Assembly (NCBI RefSeq): GCF_934191625.1
Contig: NZ_CAKPUG010000001.1
Location: 372,001 to 436,000, forward strand
DNA from: an uncultured Lactococcus sp.
Lineage (GTDB): Bacteria; Bacillota; Bacilli; Lactobacillales; Streptococcaceae
Direction: 5' to 3'
Length of the DNA stretch: 64,000 bases
The position numbers were made by a program, and so were the translations under genes. Shown here one piece after another: positions 8,169-16,398 of this stretch. Numbering within the stretch: the stretch's first letter is position 1; the number at the start of each line of letters is the position of its first letter. Under the pieces are notes generated by a model. It searched no databases. It was not told where the DNA came from and saw only the letters and a list, made by a program, of their open reading frames with translations.

Positions 8169-9392
8169 ATGAATGATGGATTGAAGAAAGCAAACTTCCT
8201 GAACTATTCTATCTTGATTCCCTACCTGATAATGTCGGCTGTAGGTATCGTGATGGTTTTTTCAGCAACAGTCCCATATCAGCTGGCGAAGGGACTTTCA
8301 CCTTATAAAATGGCAATCAATCAAGGCGCTTTTATGTTGCTGAGTTTTGTTGCAATCGCTGTGATTTACCGGATGAAACTCCGTGCGCTTAAGAGTAAAA
8401 AAATGATTGGTTGGGTTTTATTTCTTTTGATTTCAGCCATGATTTATTCACGCGTTGGACCCAACACTTCCGCAAATGGAGCTCATGGTTGGATTCCGAT
8501 ACCGGGTGTGGGAACGATTCAACCTGCTGAATATGCAAAATTTTTCGTTGTTTGGTATCTGGCTTCTGTCTTTTCTGAAAAGCAGGACGAAATATATGAA
8601 AAAGATATCGCAGCTATTTTCAAAGGAAAAACCATTTGGCAAAAACTATTTGGTGGATGGCGCTCTGCGATACTCGTAATGTTAGGTATTTTAGTAATTA
8701 TGCCAGACTTAGGTAATGCTTCTATTATGGCAATGATTACAGGAGTGATGATTGCTTCTAGTGGGATCTCCTGGCGCTGGTTTAGTGGCTACGGCAAGAT
8801 AATTTTAGGAGCTATGGTTGCCTTCATCGCCTACCTTTATGCAGTAGGCGGAAATGTTATCCCGGGGCACTACGTTAATGCACGTTTTAAGGCAATGGTT
8901 AATCCTTTTGGAGGATTGTCAACATATGGCCACCAAATGGCTAATTCTTATTACGCCGTAAGTAATGGAGGTTGGTTTGGTCGTGGTCTCGGAAACTCTA
9001 TTGAGAAAAACGGCTTTCTACCTGAAGCGCACACGGACTTTATCTTCTCGATTGTTATTGAGGAGTTGGGCCTAATCGGAGGAATTATCGTTCTTGGTGT
9101 ATTATTCTTTATGATTGTGCGTATCTTAATGGTCGGTATCCGGGCGAAAAGTGCATTTAATTCGATGATCTGTATCGGGATTGGTTCTACCCTTTTGATT
9201 TCAGTATTTATCAATATTGGAGGGGCATTTGGGATTATTCCAGAAACAGGGGTTACCTTCCCATTCCTATCCCAAGGAGGTTCTTCTTTCCTTGTGTTAT
9301 CTTTGGGAATTGCCTTCGTACTCAATATTTCGGCAGATGAAAAGCGCAGAGAAGTCAGAGAACTTTCAAGCACATATGCTAGAAATGTTTAA
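8169..9392 (+). CDS. ftsW: SEDS peptidoglycan glycosyltransferase FtsW
   Basis: 407-residue polytopic membrane protein of the SEDS family, which polymerises lipid II at the division septum with a partner class B PBP. About ten membrane helices. Family signatures visible: PAEYAKFFVVWYLAS, MPDLGNASIM, PEAHTDFIFSIVIEELGL and TGVTFPFLSQGGSS near the C-terminus. FtsW rather than RodA is preferred because of the cytoplasmic loop after helix 4 and the neighbourhood with pyc known in lactococci; RodA cannot be fully excluded. It has its own promoter and is closed by a strong terminator. Confidence 0.88.
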   Translation: MNDGLKKANFLNYSILIPYLIMSAVGIVMVFSATVPYQLAKGLSPYKMAINQGAFMLLSFVAIAVIYRMKLRALKSKKMIGWVLFLLISAMIYSRVGPNTSANGAHGWIPIPGVGTIQPAEYAKFFVVWYLASVFSEKQDEIYEKDIAAIFKGKTIWQKLFGGWRSAILVMLGILVIMPDLGNASIMAMITGVMIASSGISWRWFSGYGKIILGAMVAFIAYLYAVGGNVIPGHYVNARFKAMVNPFGGLSTYGHQMANSYYAVSNGGWFGRGLGNSIEKNGFLPEAHTDFIFSIVIEELGLIGGIIVLGVLFFMIVRILMVGIRAKSAFNSMICIGIGSTLLISVFINIGGAFGIIPETGVTFPFLSQGGSSFLVLSLGIAFVLNISADEKRREVRELSSTYARNV

Positions 9393-9412
9393 TATTAAAT
9401 GCTAAAGTTAAG

Positions 9413-9439
9413 AAAAAGCTAATCAAATTAGCTTTTTTT
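9413..9439 (+). terminator. Intrinsic terminator after ftsW
   Basis: AGCTAAT and ATTAGCT pair around a 3-nt loop, flanked by A and T runs (seven T). Confidence 0.85.
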
Positions 9440-9488
9440 ATAAAGTTTGTATGTTGTGAAAATTCGTAATTTGGTTGCTGATGCTTTC

Positions 9489-9525
9489 TAATACTCAATG
9501 CCCCTATCTCGCTAAAGCAAGAAGG
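9489..9525 (+). repeat. 37-nt direct repeat, copy 1
   Basis: Starts TAATACTCAATGCCCC; copy 2 is at 9604-9640 with three differences. It can fold on itself (CCC with GGG, GC with GC around TAAA). It is followed by a GC-rich hairpin (GCAC-CCCC pairing with GGGG-GTGC, about 9532-9552). Confidence 0.8.
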
Positions 9526-9603
9526 GCCAAACGCACCCCCCGCGGGGATGTGCTAGAGTCTTACTACTTCCTTCGCAAAAAAATATTTTACTGCGTCAGG
9601 TCG

Positions 9604-9640
9604 TAATACTCAATGCCCCTATCTTGCTAAAGAAAGAAGG
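9604..9640 (+). repeat. 37-nt direct repeat, copy 2
   Basis: Second copy, 115 nt downstream of the first. Its CAATGCCCCTATCTT (9611-9625) is complementary, with one bulged G, to AAGATAGGGGATTG at 9693-9706, the ribosome binding region of pyc. Confidence 0.8.
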
Positions 9641-9706
9641 TCATTGAATTATAAGGTATCGTCAACCATATTACATAACATACTAGGGAATAAAGATAGG
9701 GGATTG
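9604..9706 (+). promoter_or_regulatory. Possible RBS-sequestering leader of pyc
   Basis: Repeat copy 2 (9611-9625) can pair with the pyc Shine-Dalgarno AGATAGGGG; alternatively TCAATG (9610-9615) pairs with CATTGA (9642-9647), which would release it. The two structures are mutually exclusive. This only matters if pyc is transcribed from upstream of 9604; a weak promoter (TTGAAT 9644-9649, CATATT 9667-9672) could start downstream instead. Confidence 0.4.
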
Positions 9707-9707
9707 T

Positions 9708-12700
9708 ATGAAAAAACTGCTCGTTGCCAACCGTGGTGAAATTGCCATTCGTGTTTTTCGTGCCTGTAATGAACTTGGTCTGTCCACTGTAGCCATCTAC
9801 GCAAAAGAAGATGAGTACTCTGTACACCGTTTCAAAGCAGACGAAGCATACTTAGTCGGACAAGGTAAAAAACCGATAGATGCTTATCTTGATGCGGATG
9901 ATATTATTCGTATTGCTCTTGATGCAGGAGTGGATGCAATTCACCCAGGATATGGTTTGCTTTCTGAAAACTTAGAATTTGCGACAAAGGTACGTGAAGC
10001 TGGTCTAGTTTTTGTAGGACCGGATTTAGAACATTTGGATATTTTTGGCGATAAAATTAAAGCTAAGAAAGCAGCTGATTTAGCAAAAATTCAAGGTATT
10101 CCAGGAACGGAAGGTGCTGTCGATTTGGATGGTGCCCTTGCCTTTGCCGAAACCTACGGTTATCCTGTCATGATAAAAGCAGCTCTCGGTGGTGGCGGAC
10201 GTGGAATGCGTGTTGCTCGCAATAGCGAAGAGATGCGTGACGGTTATGCGCGTGCCAAGTCAGAAGCACAAACAGCTTTTGGTTCAGCAGAAATTTATGT
10301 TGAAAAATATATTGAAAATCCAAAACATATTGAAGTGCAGATTTTGGGAGATACACATGGCAACGTAGTCCATCTTCATGAACGAGATTGTTCTGTGCAA
10401 CGCCGCAATCAAAAAGTCATCGAGATTGCACCAGCTGTAGGATTAGATCCAGAATTTAGAAATGAAATCTGTCAAGCAGCTGTTCAACTCTGCCAAGCTG
10501 TGGGTTATGTTAATGCAGGGACAGTTGAGTTCTTAGTTAAAGATAATCAATTTTACTTTATTGAAGTTAATCCACGGGTTCAAGTAGAACATACGATTAC
10601 GGAGATGGTCACTGGAGTAGATATTGTCACAGCACAAATTCTTATTGCACAAGGCAAAGATTTACACCAAGATATCAAAATTCCCGCACAGGATGAAATT
10701 CCATGTTTAGGCGCAGCCATCCAATGCCGTATCACGACTGAAGATCCGGAGAATAATTTTCTTCCCGATACAGGAAAAATAAACACATACCGCTCACCCG
10801 GAGGATTTGGTGTACGTCTTGATGTAGGTAATGCTTATGCCGGATATGAAGTGACGCCTTATTTCGACAGTCTTTTAGTCAAGGTTTGTACTCATGCTAC
10901 AGACTTTGAAGAAGCGGTGCATAAGATGCAGCGTGTCTTACGTGAATTCCGCATTCGTGGGGTAAAAACTAATATCCCATTTTTGGAAAATGTTATTGAA
11001 GATGAGCAATTCACCAGTGGACAAGCAACGACAACCTTTATTGACAATACGCCACACCTCTTCAAGTTTTCTCGTAAACGCAATCGTGGAACAAAAATGT
11101 TGAAGTATATTTCGAATATCACTGTGAACGGTTTTCCAGGGATTGATAAAACGGAGAAGCGCTATTTTGAAGCTGCTCGTCAACCCGAGATCGATATTGT
11201 TCAGAAAAAGACCACAAAAAATATACTTGACCAAGAAGGTGCTGCAGCCGTAGTAGACTTTGTTAAAAATTCTCATGAAGTTTTACTCACAGATACGACT
11301 TTTCGTGATGCGCATCAAAGTCTTTTAGCAACGCGCTTACGCCTGCAAGACATGAAGGGAATTGCAACTTCTGTAGATCAAGGTCTATCAGACTTGTTCT
11401 CTGTTGAGATGTGGGGTGGAGCAACTTTCGATGTTGCCTACCGTTTCTTAAATGAATCACCATGGTATCGCTTAAGAAAACTGCGCGAGCAAATGCCCAA
11501 TACACTTTTCCAAATGCTATTCCGTGGCTCAAACGCAGTGGGATATCAAAATTATCCTGATAATGTCATTCAGGAATTTATTCAAAAAGCAGCAGCTGAA
11601 GGCATTGATGTTTTCCGCATATTTGATAGTCTCAACTGGTTGCCACAAATGGAAAAATCTATCCAAACTGTGCGTGACACAGGAAAAATTGCCGAAGCGA
11701 CGATTTGTTATACTGGCGATATCTTAGATAAAACGCGTCAAAAATATGATTTGAAGTATTATAAAGATCTAGCTAAAGAATTGGAAGCTAGTGGAGCTCA
11801 TATTCTGGCGATTAAAGACATGGCTGGACTGCTAAAACCACAAGCTGCCTATGTGTTAATAACAGCTTTGAAAGAAACAGTCAATTTGCCGATTCACTTG
11901 CATACACATGACACGGCGGGGAATGGTATTATCACCTATTCTGGGGCGATTAAGGCAGGAGTAGATATCGTCGATGTAGCGACAGCGTCACTGGCTGGAG
12001 GCACATCGCAGCCTTCGATGCAGTCACTATATTATGCTTTGGAGCATGGTGGACGTCATGCGGCCTTGAACATTACGAATGCAGAACAAATTGATCATTA
12101 TTGGGAAGATACGCGTCGTTATTATGCGCCGTTTGAAGCTGGAATCACGAGTCCACAAACTGAAGTTTACAGACATGAAATGCCAGGTGGACAATATACC
12201 AATCTTAAAGCACAATCTGCTGCAGTTGGATTGGATGCTCGTTTTGATGAAGTTAAAGCGATGTATAGTAAAGTAAACATGATGTTTGGAGACATTATTA
12301 AAGTGACTCCAAGTTCGAAAGTTGTTGGAGATATGGCACTCTTTATGGTGCAAAATGACCTTACAGAAGAAGATGTTTATGCAAAGGGTGCAGAGTTAAA
12401 CTTCCCAGAGTCAGTTGTTTCCTTTTTCCAAGGGGATTTAGGACAACCAGTGGGTGGTTTCCCCGAGAAACTTCAAGCGCTAGTTCTTAAAGGGAAACAA
12501 GCTTTAACAGATCGTCCTGGGCTTCATGCACCATCTGTTGACTTTACACAAGTGGAAAAGGAACTCTCAGACATATTAGGTCATGCGGCAGAGGAACATG
12601 AAGTTTTAAGTTATATTATGTATCCGCAAGTTTTCTTAGACTATCAAAAAATGCAAGATGCTTTTGGTTCCGTAACCCTACTAGATACAGAAACATTCTT

Positions 12701-13127
12701 ACATGGTATGCGTATGGGTGAACAAATTGAGGTACAGATTGAAAAAGGTAAAACTCTAATTATTCGTCTTGATGAGATAGGTGAGCCAGATGTTTTAGGA
12801 AATCGTGTGCTCTTCTTTAACCTTAACGGTCAAAGACGTGAAATTAGTGTGAAAGACCATTCCATTAAAACCCAAGTTGTTGCCAAACGTAAAGCCGATA
12901 GTACAGACCCACATCAAATCGGAGCAACCATGCCAGGTTCTGTTTTGGACATCCTAGTGAAAAAAGGCGATCAGGTCAAAAAAGGACAAGCGCTCATGGT
13001 TACAGAGGCGATGAAGATGGAAACAACCATTGAAGCACCGTTTGATGCAACCATTGAAGATATTCATGCAGTAGCAGGGGAAGCAATTCAGACGAAAGAT
13101 CTTCTTATTGAGCTACGTGAGCAATAA
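9708..13127 (+). CDS. pyc: Pyruvate carboxylase
   Basis: 1139-residue biotin enzyme making oxaloacetate from pyruvate, bicarbonate and ATP; in lactococci it feeds aspartate synthesis. Order of domains: biotin carboxylase (about 1-450; MIKAALGGGGRGMRVA ATP-grasp loop, EVNPRVQVEH), carboxyltransferase (about 535-800; TTFRDAHQSLLATRLR, HTHDTAGNG metal site), allosteric linker, and C-terminal biotin carrier with TEAMKMET, the lysine near residue 1103 being biotinylated. Full length and intact. The Shine-Dalgarno AGGGG lies 5 nt before the ATG. A bidirectional terminator separates it from clpP. Confidence 0.97.
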   Translation: MKKLLVANRGEIAIRVFRACNELGLSTVAIYAKEDEYSVHRFKADEAYLVGQGKKPIDAYLDADDIIRIALDAGVDAIHPGYGLLSENLEFATKVREAGLVFVGPDLEHLDIFGDKIKAKKAADLAKIQGIPGTEGAVDLDGALAFAETYGYPVMIKAALGGGGRGMRVARNSEEMRDGYARAKSEAQTAFGSAEIYVEKYIENPKHIEVQILGDTHGNVVHLHERDCSVQRRNQKVIEIAPAVGLDPEFRNEICQAAVQLCQAVGYVNAGTVEFLVKDNQFYFIEVNPRVQVEHTITEMVTGVDIVTAQILIAQGKDLHQDIKIPAQDEIPCLGAAIQCRITTEDPENNFLPDTGKINTYRSPGGFGVRLDVGNAYAGYEVTPYFDSLLVKVCTHATDFEEAVHKMQRVLREFRIRGVKTNIPFLENVIEDEQFTSGQATTTFIDNTPHLFKFSRKRNRGTKMLKYISNITVNGFPGIDKTEKRYFEAARQPEIDIVQKKTTKNILDQEGAAAVVDFVKNSHEVLLTDTTFRDAHQSLLATRLRLQDMKGIATSVDQGLSDLFSVEMWGGATFDVAYRFLNESPWYRLRKLREQMPNTLFQMLFRGSNAVGYQNYPDNVIQEFIQKAAAEGIDVFRIFDSLNWLPQMEKSIQTVRDTGKIAEATICYTGDILDKTRQKYDLKYYKDLAKELEASGAHILAIKDMAGLLKPQAAYVLITALKETVNLPIHLHTHDTAGNGIITYSGAIKAGVDIVDVATASLAGGTSQPSMQSLYYALEHGGRHAALNITNAEQIDHYWEDTRRYYAPFEAGITSPQTEVYRHEMPGGQYTNLKAQSAAVGLDARFDEVKAMYSKVNMMFGDIIKVTPSSKVVGDMALFMVQNDLTEEDVYAKGAELNFPESVVSFFQGDLGQPVGGFPEKLQALVLKGKQALTDRPGLHAPSVDFTQVEKELSDILGHAAEEHEVLSYIMYPQVFLDYQKMQDAFGSVTLLDTETFLHGMRMGEQIEVQIEKGKTLIIRLDEIGEPDVLGNRVLFFNLNGQRREISVKDHSIKTQVVAKRKADSTDPHQIGATMPGSVLDILVKKGDQVKKGQALMVTEAMKMETTIEAPFDATIEDIHAVAGEAIQTKDLLIELREQ

Positions 13128-13160
13128 AAAAAACGTTCAACTCTTAGGTTGAACGTTTTT
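13126..13160. terminator. Bidirectional terminator between pyc and clpP
   Basis: AACGTTCAAC (13132-13141) pairs perfectly with GTTGAACGTT (13148-13157), with A run before and T run after, serving both convergent genes. Confidence 0.9.
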
Positions 13161-13186
13161 CTATTTGTAGTGGAGTAGGTTACATT

Positions 13187-13786
13187 TTATTTCAAGCTAT
13201 TGGCTTCCATAATTTCATCAATGAAACCATAATCCAATGTTTCTTGGGCTGTCATCCAGTTGTCGCGCTCTGCATCTTCATGTACTTTTTCCAGAGTTTG
13301 ACCAGAGTTTTCAGCTAAAATCTTTTCTAAAGTACGACGTGTTTTGAGCAAATGTTCTGCAGCGATGGCCATATCTGTTTGCTGTGTTCCACCACCAGTA
13401 CCACCCATAGGTTGGTGCATCATATATTCCGCATGTGGCAACATGAAACGTTTACCTTTTGCACCGCTAGATGCAATGATTGTACCCATAGATGCAGCAA
13501 TCCCCATGACGATTGTCTGAACATCAGATTTGATGAAGTTCATAGTATCAACAATCGCCAGACCAGCAGAAACAGAACCACCAGGTGTGTTGATGTAGAG
13601 GTAGATGTCCTTTGTGCTGTCTTGGGCGTCCAAGAAGAGGAGTTGTGCGATGATTGAGTTAGCCATACCATCCTCAACTTGGCCTGTTAACATGATGATA
13701 CGGTCTTTCAGTAGACGGCTATAAATGTCATATGCGCGTTCACCACGGCTTGATTGCTCGATGACAGTAGGTACTAAATATCCCAT
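13187..13786 (-). CDS. clpP: ATP-dependent Clp protease proteolytic subunit
   Basis: 199-residue serine peptidase forming the tetradecameric chamber used with ClpX, ClpC or ClpE. The catalytic triad is intact: S99 in GIAASMG, H124 in YMMHQP, D175 in ERDNW. Shine-Dalgarno AAAGGAG precedes the ATG. The promoter overlaps a CtsR operator, so heat-shock class III control is expected. It stands alone on the minus strand, convergent with pyc. mecA, encoding a ClpC adaptor, is also in the window. Confidence 0.97.
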   Translation of the reverse strand: MGYLVPTVIEQSSRGERAYDIYSRLLKDRIIMLTGQVEDGMANSIIAQLLFLDAQDSTKDIYLYINTPGGSVSAGLAIVDTMNFIKSDVQTIVMGIAASMGTIIASSGAKGKRFMLPHAEYMMHQPMGGTGGGTQQTDMAIAAEHLLKTRRTLEKILAENSGQTLEKVHEDAERDNWMTAQETLDYGFIDEIMEANSLK

Positions 13787-13817
13787 AGATAAGTCTCCTT
13801 TTTCAATGTTTTATTCT

Positions 13818-13846
13818 ATTATAAATCAAAGGTCAAAAAAGGTCAA
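13818..13846 (-). promoter_or_regulatory. clpP promoter
   Basis: On the minus strand TTGACC, 17-bp spacer, TATAAT. The -35 and spacer lie within the CtsR box. Confidence 0.85.
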
Positions 13847-13847
13847 A
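13831..13847. promoter_or_regulatory. CtsR operator at clpP
   Basis: GGTCAAA-AAA-GGTCAAA, the tandem heptad bound by the heat-shock repressor CtsR, placed over the clpP promoter. Confidence 0.9.
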
Positions 13848-13964
13848 AAATAAGTACGATTAAAGAGGTGGGAATAAAGATATAGTTAAAAAGAAAAATG
13901 TTTCAAAGAAAGAAACACTTTACCTTGATAGAGTATATTATAATAGTTCTAAGGAGATGTATAG

Positions 13965-14342
13965 ATGAAAGTTGAACATATCGGAATTTGGGTAAAAGAC
14001 TTAGAAATGATGAAGATATTTTATGAAACATTTTTTTCTGCAAGAGCAGGTCAGAAATATCACAATTCGCAAACAGGATTTACCTCTTATTTTATGAGTT
14101 TTGAAGAAGGAGCGCGTATAGAGCTTATGCACCGCGCAGATATTGAACAAGTAATACCAGAGGGCCTGGGTCTTGCTCATCTTGCTTTACAGGTGGGAGA
14201 TGAAGACGAAGTAGATAAGCGTACTCAAGATTTTTTAGAGAAGGGTTTTCAAGTTTTATCTGGGCCAAGGAGGACTGGAGATGGTTATTATGAAGCAGTT
14301 ATTCTTGATCCGGAGGGGAATAAGATAGAGATAACAGCTTAG
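13965..14342 (+). CDS. VOC-superfamily (glyoxalase-like) protein
   Basis: 125-residue single-domain vicinal oxygen chelate protein. Metal-ligand-like residues are visible at the expected places: H5 (KVEHIGIWV), E in ARIELMHR, H in LAHLALQV, and E near the end in NKIEITA. The family includes glyoxalase I and fosfomycin-resistance-like enzymes; the substrate here cannot be told. Shine-Dalgarno AAGGAG lies 9 nt before the ATG and a TATAAT at 13939-13944. It appears monocistronic. Confidence 0.85.
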   Translation: MKVEHIGIWVKDLEMMKIFYETFFSARAGQKYHNSQTGFTSYFMSFEEGARIELMHRADIEQVIPEGLGLAHLALQVGDEDEVDKRTQDFLEKGFQVLSGPRRTGDGYYEAVILDPEGNKIEITA

Positions 14343-14387
14343 GCATATAAATTTTAGAGAAATAAGTTTTAAATCATTAGTCATTTT

Positions 14388-14395
14388 GCTATAAT
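14388..14395 (+). promoter_or_regulatory. Extended -10 promoter giving a leaderless message
   Basis: TGCTATAAT-type element (TATAAT 14390-14395) ends 6 nt before the ATG at 14402. Confidence 0.6.
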
Positions 14396-14401
14396 AATAG
14401 T

Positions 14402-14932
14402 ATGAATTCAGAACTTATTATTTCTATGATTATTGCTATGATTGCGGGTGCTTGGCTTTTTATTGCGGGTATGTATATTTACAAACGCTTTGACGAAAAT
14501 CGCTATAAGAAGCGTTTAGCTATTGAGAAACTCTTACGTGAAATTGAAGTCAGAAACACTTTGAATCAAAAAATTATCGAAATCTTGAACCGTCCGATTA
14601 TTGGAGATGATGAAGAAATCGTTAATCCTCGTAGTGATGTAAAAGTACCATTCTACGACTATAATTTTTTGAAAAATTACACTTCAATGTACAATTTGTA
14701 TATCCCGGCTTATTTCTTAAGCACCTTCTTTAAAAATCTTTCCCATCATTTGGCTGTTTTTGAAGACGAGCAAGATTTGAAAAATGGCGGCTATATTTTC
14801 AAAGAAGCACGCCCTATTTTTGAAAATTTTTCTGTCGAAATTACCGAAGATATCGAAAATAAGAAAAAAGAACTGGAAGAAGCAAAGAACATTTATCCAT
14901 CTATGCTAAAACGCCAGTATTACAACATTTAA
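14402..14932 (+). CDS. Membrane-anchored protein of unknown function (176 aa)
   Basis: Not recognised. Residues 4-28 form one strongly hydrophobic helix (IISMIIAMIAGAWLFIAGMY), followed at once by basic residues, so the rest is probably cytoplasmic (N-terminus out). The soluble part is predicted to be helical and rich in charged residues, with a coiled-coil-like stretch at about 150-165 (EDIENKKKELEEAKN). No enzymatic motif seen. Leaderless start with no Shine-Dalgarno. It is followed by a strong terminator and sits alone between a VOC protein and spx. Confidence 0.7.
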   Translation: MNSELIISMIIAMIAGAWLFIAGMYIYKRFDENRYKKRLAIEKLLREIEVRNTLNQKIIEILNRPIIGDDEEIVNPRSDVKVPFYDYNFLKNYTSMYNLYIPAYFLSTFFKNLSHHLAVFEDEQDLKNGGYIFKEARPIFENFSVEITEDIENKKKELEEAKNIYPSMLKRQYYNI

Positions 14933-14943
14933 ATACTTTTTTT

Positions 14944-14970
14944 AATCTGTCCAATAGGACAGATTTTTTT
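14944..14970 (+). terminator. Intrinsic terminator
   Basis: AATCTGTCC pairs with GGACAGATT around AATA, followed by seven T in all. Confidence 0.9.
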
Positions 14971-15011
14971 AGAATAAAAGGGGAAAGGGTCTTTTTTTTG
15001 TCTTTCAATTG

Positions 15012-15020
15012 TGCTATAAT
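15012..15020 (+). promoter_or_regulatory. spx promoter
   Basis: TGCTATAAT extended -10, about 74 nt before the spx ATG, giving a leader of roughly 67 nt. Confidence 0.6.
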
Positions 15021-15029
15021 AGCAAATGC

Positions 15030-15047
15030 TAATACCGCTAGGTATTA
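15030..15047 (+). promoter_or_regulatory. Hairpin in the spx 5' leader
   Basis: TAATACC-GCTA-GGTATTA, a perfect 7-bp stem just after the transcription start, without a T tract; could stabilise the message or be an operator. Confidence 0.45.
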
Positions 15048-15093
15048 TAAATAAGATCATGGATTGTTCCATATTAATATAAAGGAGAGAGGG

Positions 15094-15492
15094 ATGCTTA
15101 CTATTTATACGGCCCCATCTTGTACGAGTTGTAAAAAAGCTAAAACTTGGCTTACTTATCACAATATTCCATTTCAAGAACGTAACCTCATTGGCGACCC
15201 ACTTTCAGCAGAAGAAATTAGTCGGATTCTTGAAAAATGTGATGATGGTGTAGAAGGGCTTATTTCTAGCCGCAATCGCTTTGTGAAGACATTGGGCGTT
15301 GATTTTGAAGACTTATCGCTTTCAGCAGCTATCAAAATCATTTCAGAAAATCCACAAATTATGCGCCGTCCAATCATTATGGATGAGAAACGTTTACATG
15401 TGGGATACAATGAAGAAGAAATCCGTGCTTTCTTACCGCGTACAGTACGTATTTTAGAAAATGGCGGCGCTCGTTTGCGCAATGCCATCTAA
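15094..15492 (+). CDS. spx: Spx-family global regulator
   Basis: 132-residue ArsC/Spx fold protein that binds the RNA polymerase alpha C-terminal domain and reprogrammes transcription in oxidative stress. The redox CxxC is intact (C10, C13 in APSCTSCKKAK), as is RRPIIMD around residue 92. The start at 15094 is fixed by AAAGGAGAGAGGG just upstream; an earlier in-frame ATG at 15064 has no ribosome site and would add ten unrelated residues. Spx levels are normally set by ClpXP, whose ClpP is encoded nearby. Lactococci carry several Spx paralogues, so which one this is cannot be told. Confidence 0.9.
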   Translation: MLTIYTAPSCTSCKKAKTWLTYHNIPFQERNLIGDPLSAEEISRILEKCDDGVEGLISSRNRFVKTLGVDFEDLSLSAAIKIISENPQIMRRPIIMDEKRLHVGYNEEEIRAFLPRTVRILENGGARLRNAI

Positions 15493-15512
15493 AAGCAAAT
15501 GCAATTATTATA

Positions 15513-15535
15513 AACACCCTAATCGGGTGTTTTTT
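15513..15535 (+). terminator. Intrinsic terminator after spx
   Basis: AACACCC pairs with GGGTGTT around TAATC, followed by T run. Confidence 0.9.
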
Positions 15536-15615
15536 GCTACATAATTTTAGTAAAGCAAAAACTTATTTTTAAAATAGAACGGTTTTTCTAAGAGAAGATT
15601 TGCTTTGTTTTGGGT

Positions 15616-15621
15616 TATAAT
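15616..15621 (+). promoter_or_regulatory. -10 element giving leaderless tatD
   Basis: TATAAT ends 6 nt before the ATG at 15628; no Shine-Dalgarno between. Confidence 0.55.
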
Positions 15622-15627
15622 AGAAGA

Positions 15628-16398
15628 ATGGATATTTTTGACACGCACACACACCTCAATTCAGACGAATTTATTGGTAGAGAAAAGGAAATTATTACTC
15701 AGGCACACGAGCTAGATGTTCATCGTATGAATATTGTTGGAGTGGACCGTAAAACAAACGATTGGGCGATAAAACTAGCAGCAGAATTTGCCGAATGCTA
15801 TGCTACGATTGGTTGGCATCCTGATGAATGTGGAAGCTTTGATCAAGATGCAGAACAGTATTTGCTGGAAAATTTGCAAAAAGATAAGGTACTAGCAGTG
15901 GGTGAAATCGGGCTAGATTATCACTGGATGGTCGAATCGAAAGAACTGCAAGAACAAACTTTTAGGCGTCAGATTCAAATTTCAAAGGAAGCAAACGTCC
16001 CTTTTGTTGTCCATACACGTGATGCTTTAGCTGATACTTATGAGGTTATAAAGTCTGAGGGGGTTGGCCCTCGTGGAGGAATCATGCACAGCTTTTCTGG
16101 AACTTATGCAGAAGCACAACAGTTTCTAGAGCTTGGTCTGATGATTTCTTTCTCTGGTGTTGTGACGTTTAAAAAGGCGCTTGATGTTCAAGAAGCAGCA
16201 ACAAATCTGCCTTTAGATCGCATACTTGTTGAAACCGATGCTCCTTATCTTTCGCCAATGCCTTATCGTGGGAAGGAAAATCAGCCAGCTTACACGCGTT
16301 ATACAGCAGAGAAAATTGCGCAGTTACGTGGACTGAGTTTGGAAGAAGTCGCTGAGCAAACCTATGCCAATGCATTAAAAATATTTGGTTTATTGTAA
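15628..16398 (+). CDS. tatD: TatD-family metal-dependent DNase
   Basis: 256-residue TIM-barrel hydrolase. All metal-site motifs are present: H7xH9 (DTHTHLNS), GEIGLDYH, VHTRDA, MHSFSG and ETDAPYL. The family shows 3'-5' exonuclease activity on DNA and is implicated in repair. The start at 15628 (MDIFDTHTH) is preferred over in-frame 15610, which falls in the promoter. The stop shares one base with rnmV, and rnmV overlaps the ABC gene: a tightly coupled tatD-rnmV-ABC operon. The tatD-rnmV pairing is conserved in Firmicutes. Confidence 0.93.
   Translation: MDIFDTHTHLNSDEFIGREKEIITQAHELDVHRMNIVGVDRKTNDWAIKLAAEFAECYATIGWHPDECGSFDQDAEQYLLENLQKDKVLAVGEIGLDYHWMVESKELQEQTFRRQIQISKEANVPFVVHTRDALADTYEVIKSEGVGPRGGIMHSFSGTYAEAQQFLELGLMISFSGVVTFKKALDVQEAATNLPLDRILVETDAPYLSPMPYRGKENQPAYTRYTAEKIAQLRGLSLEEVAEQTYANALKIFGLL

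Noticed and set aside
9441-9707. Insertion-sequence or MITE remnant between ftsW and pyc
   Set aside because: Only direct repeats are present; I found no terminal inverted repeats, target duplication or transposase fragment, so a mobile origin is not supported.
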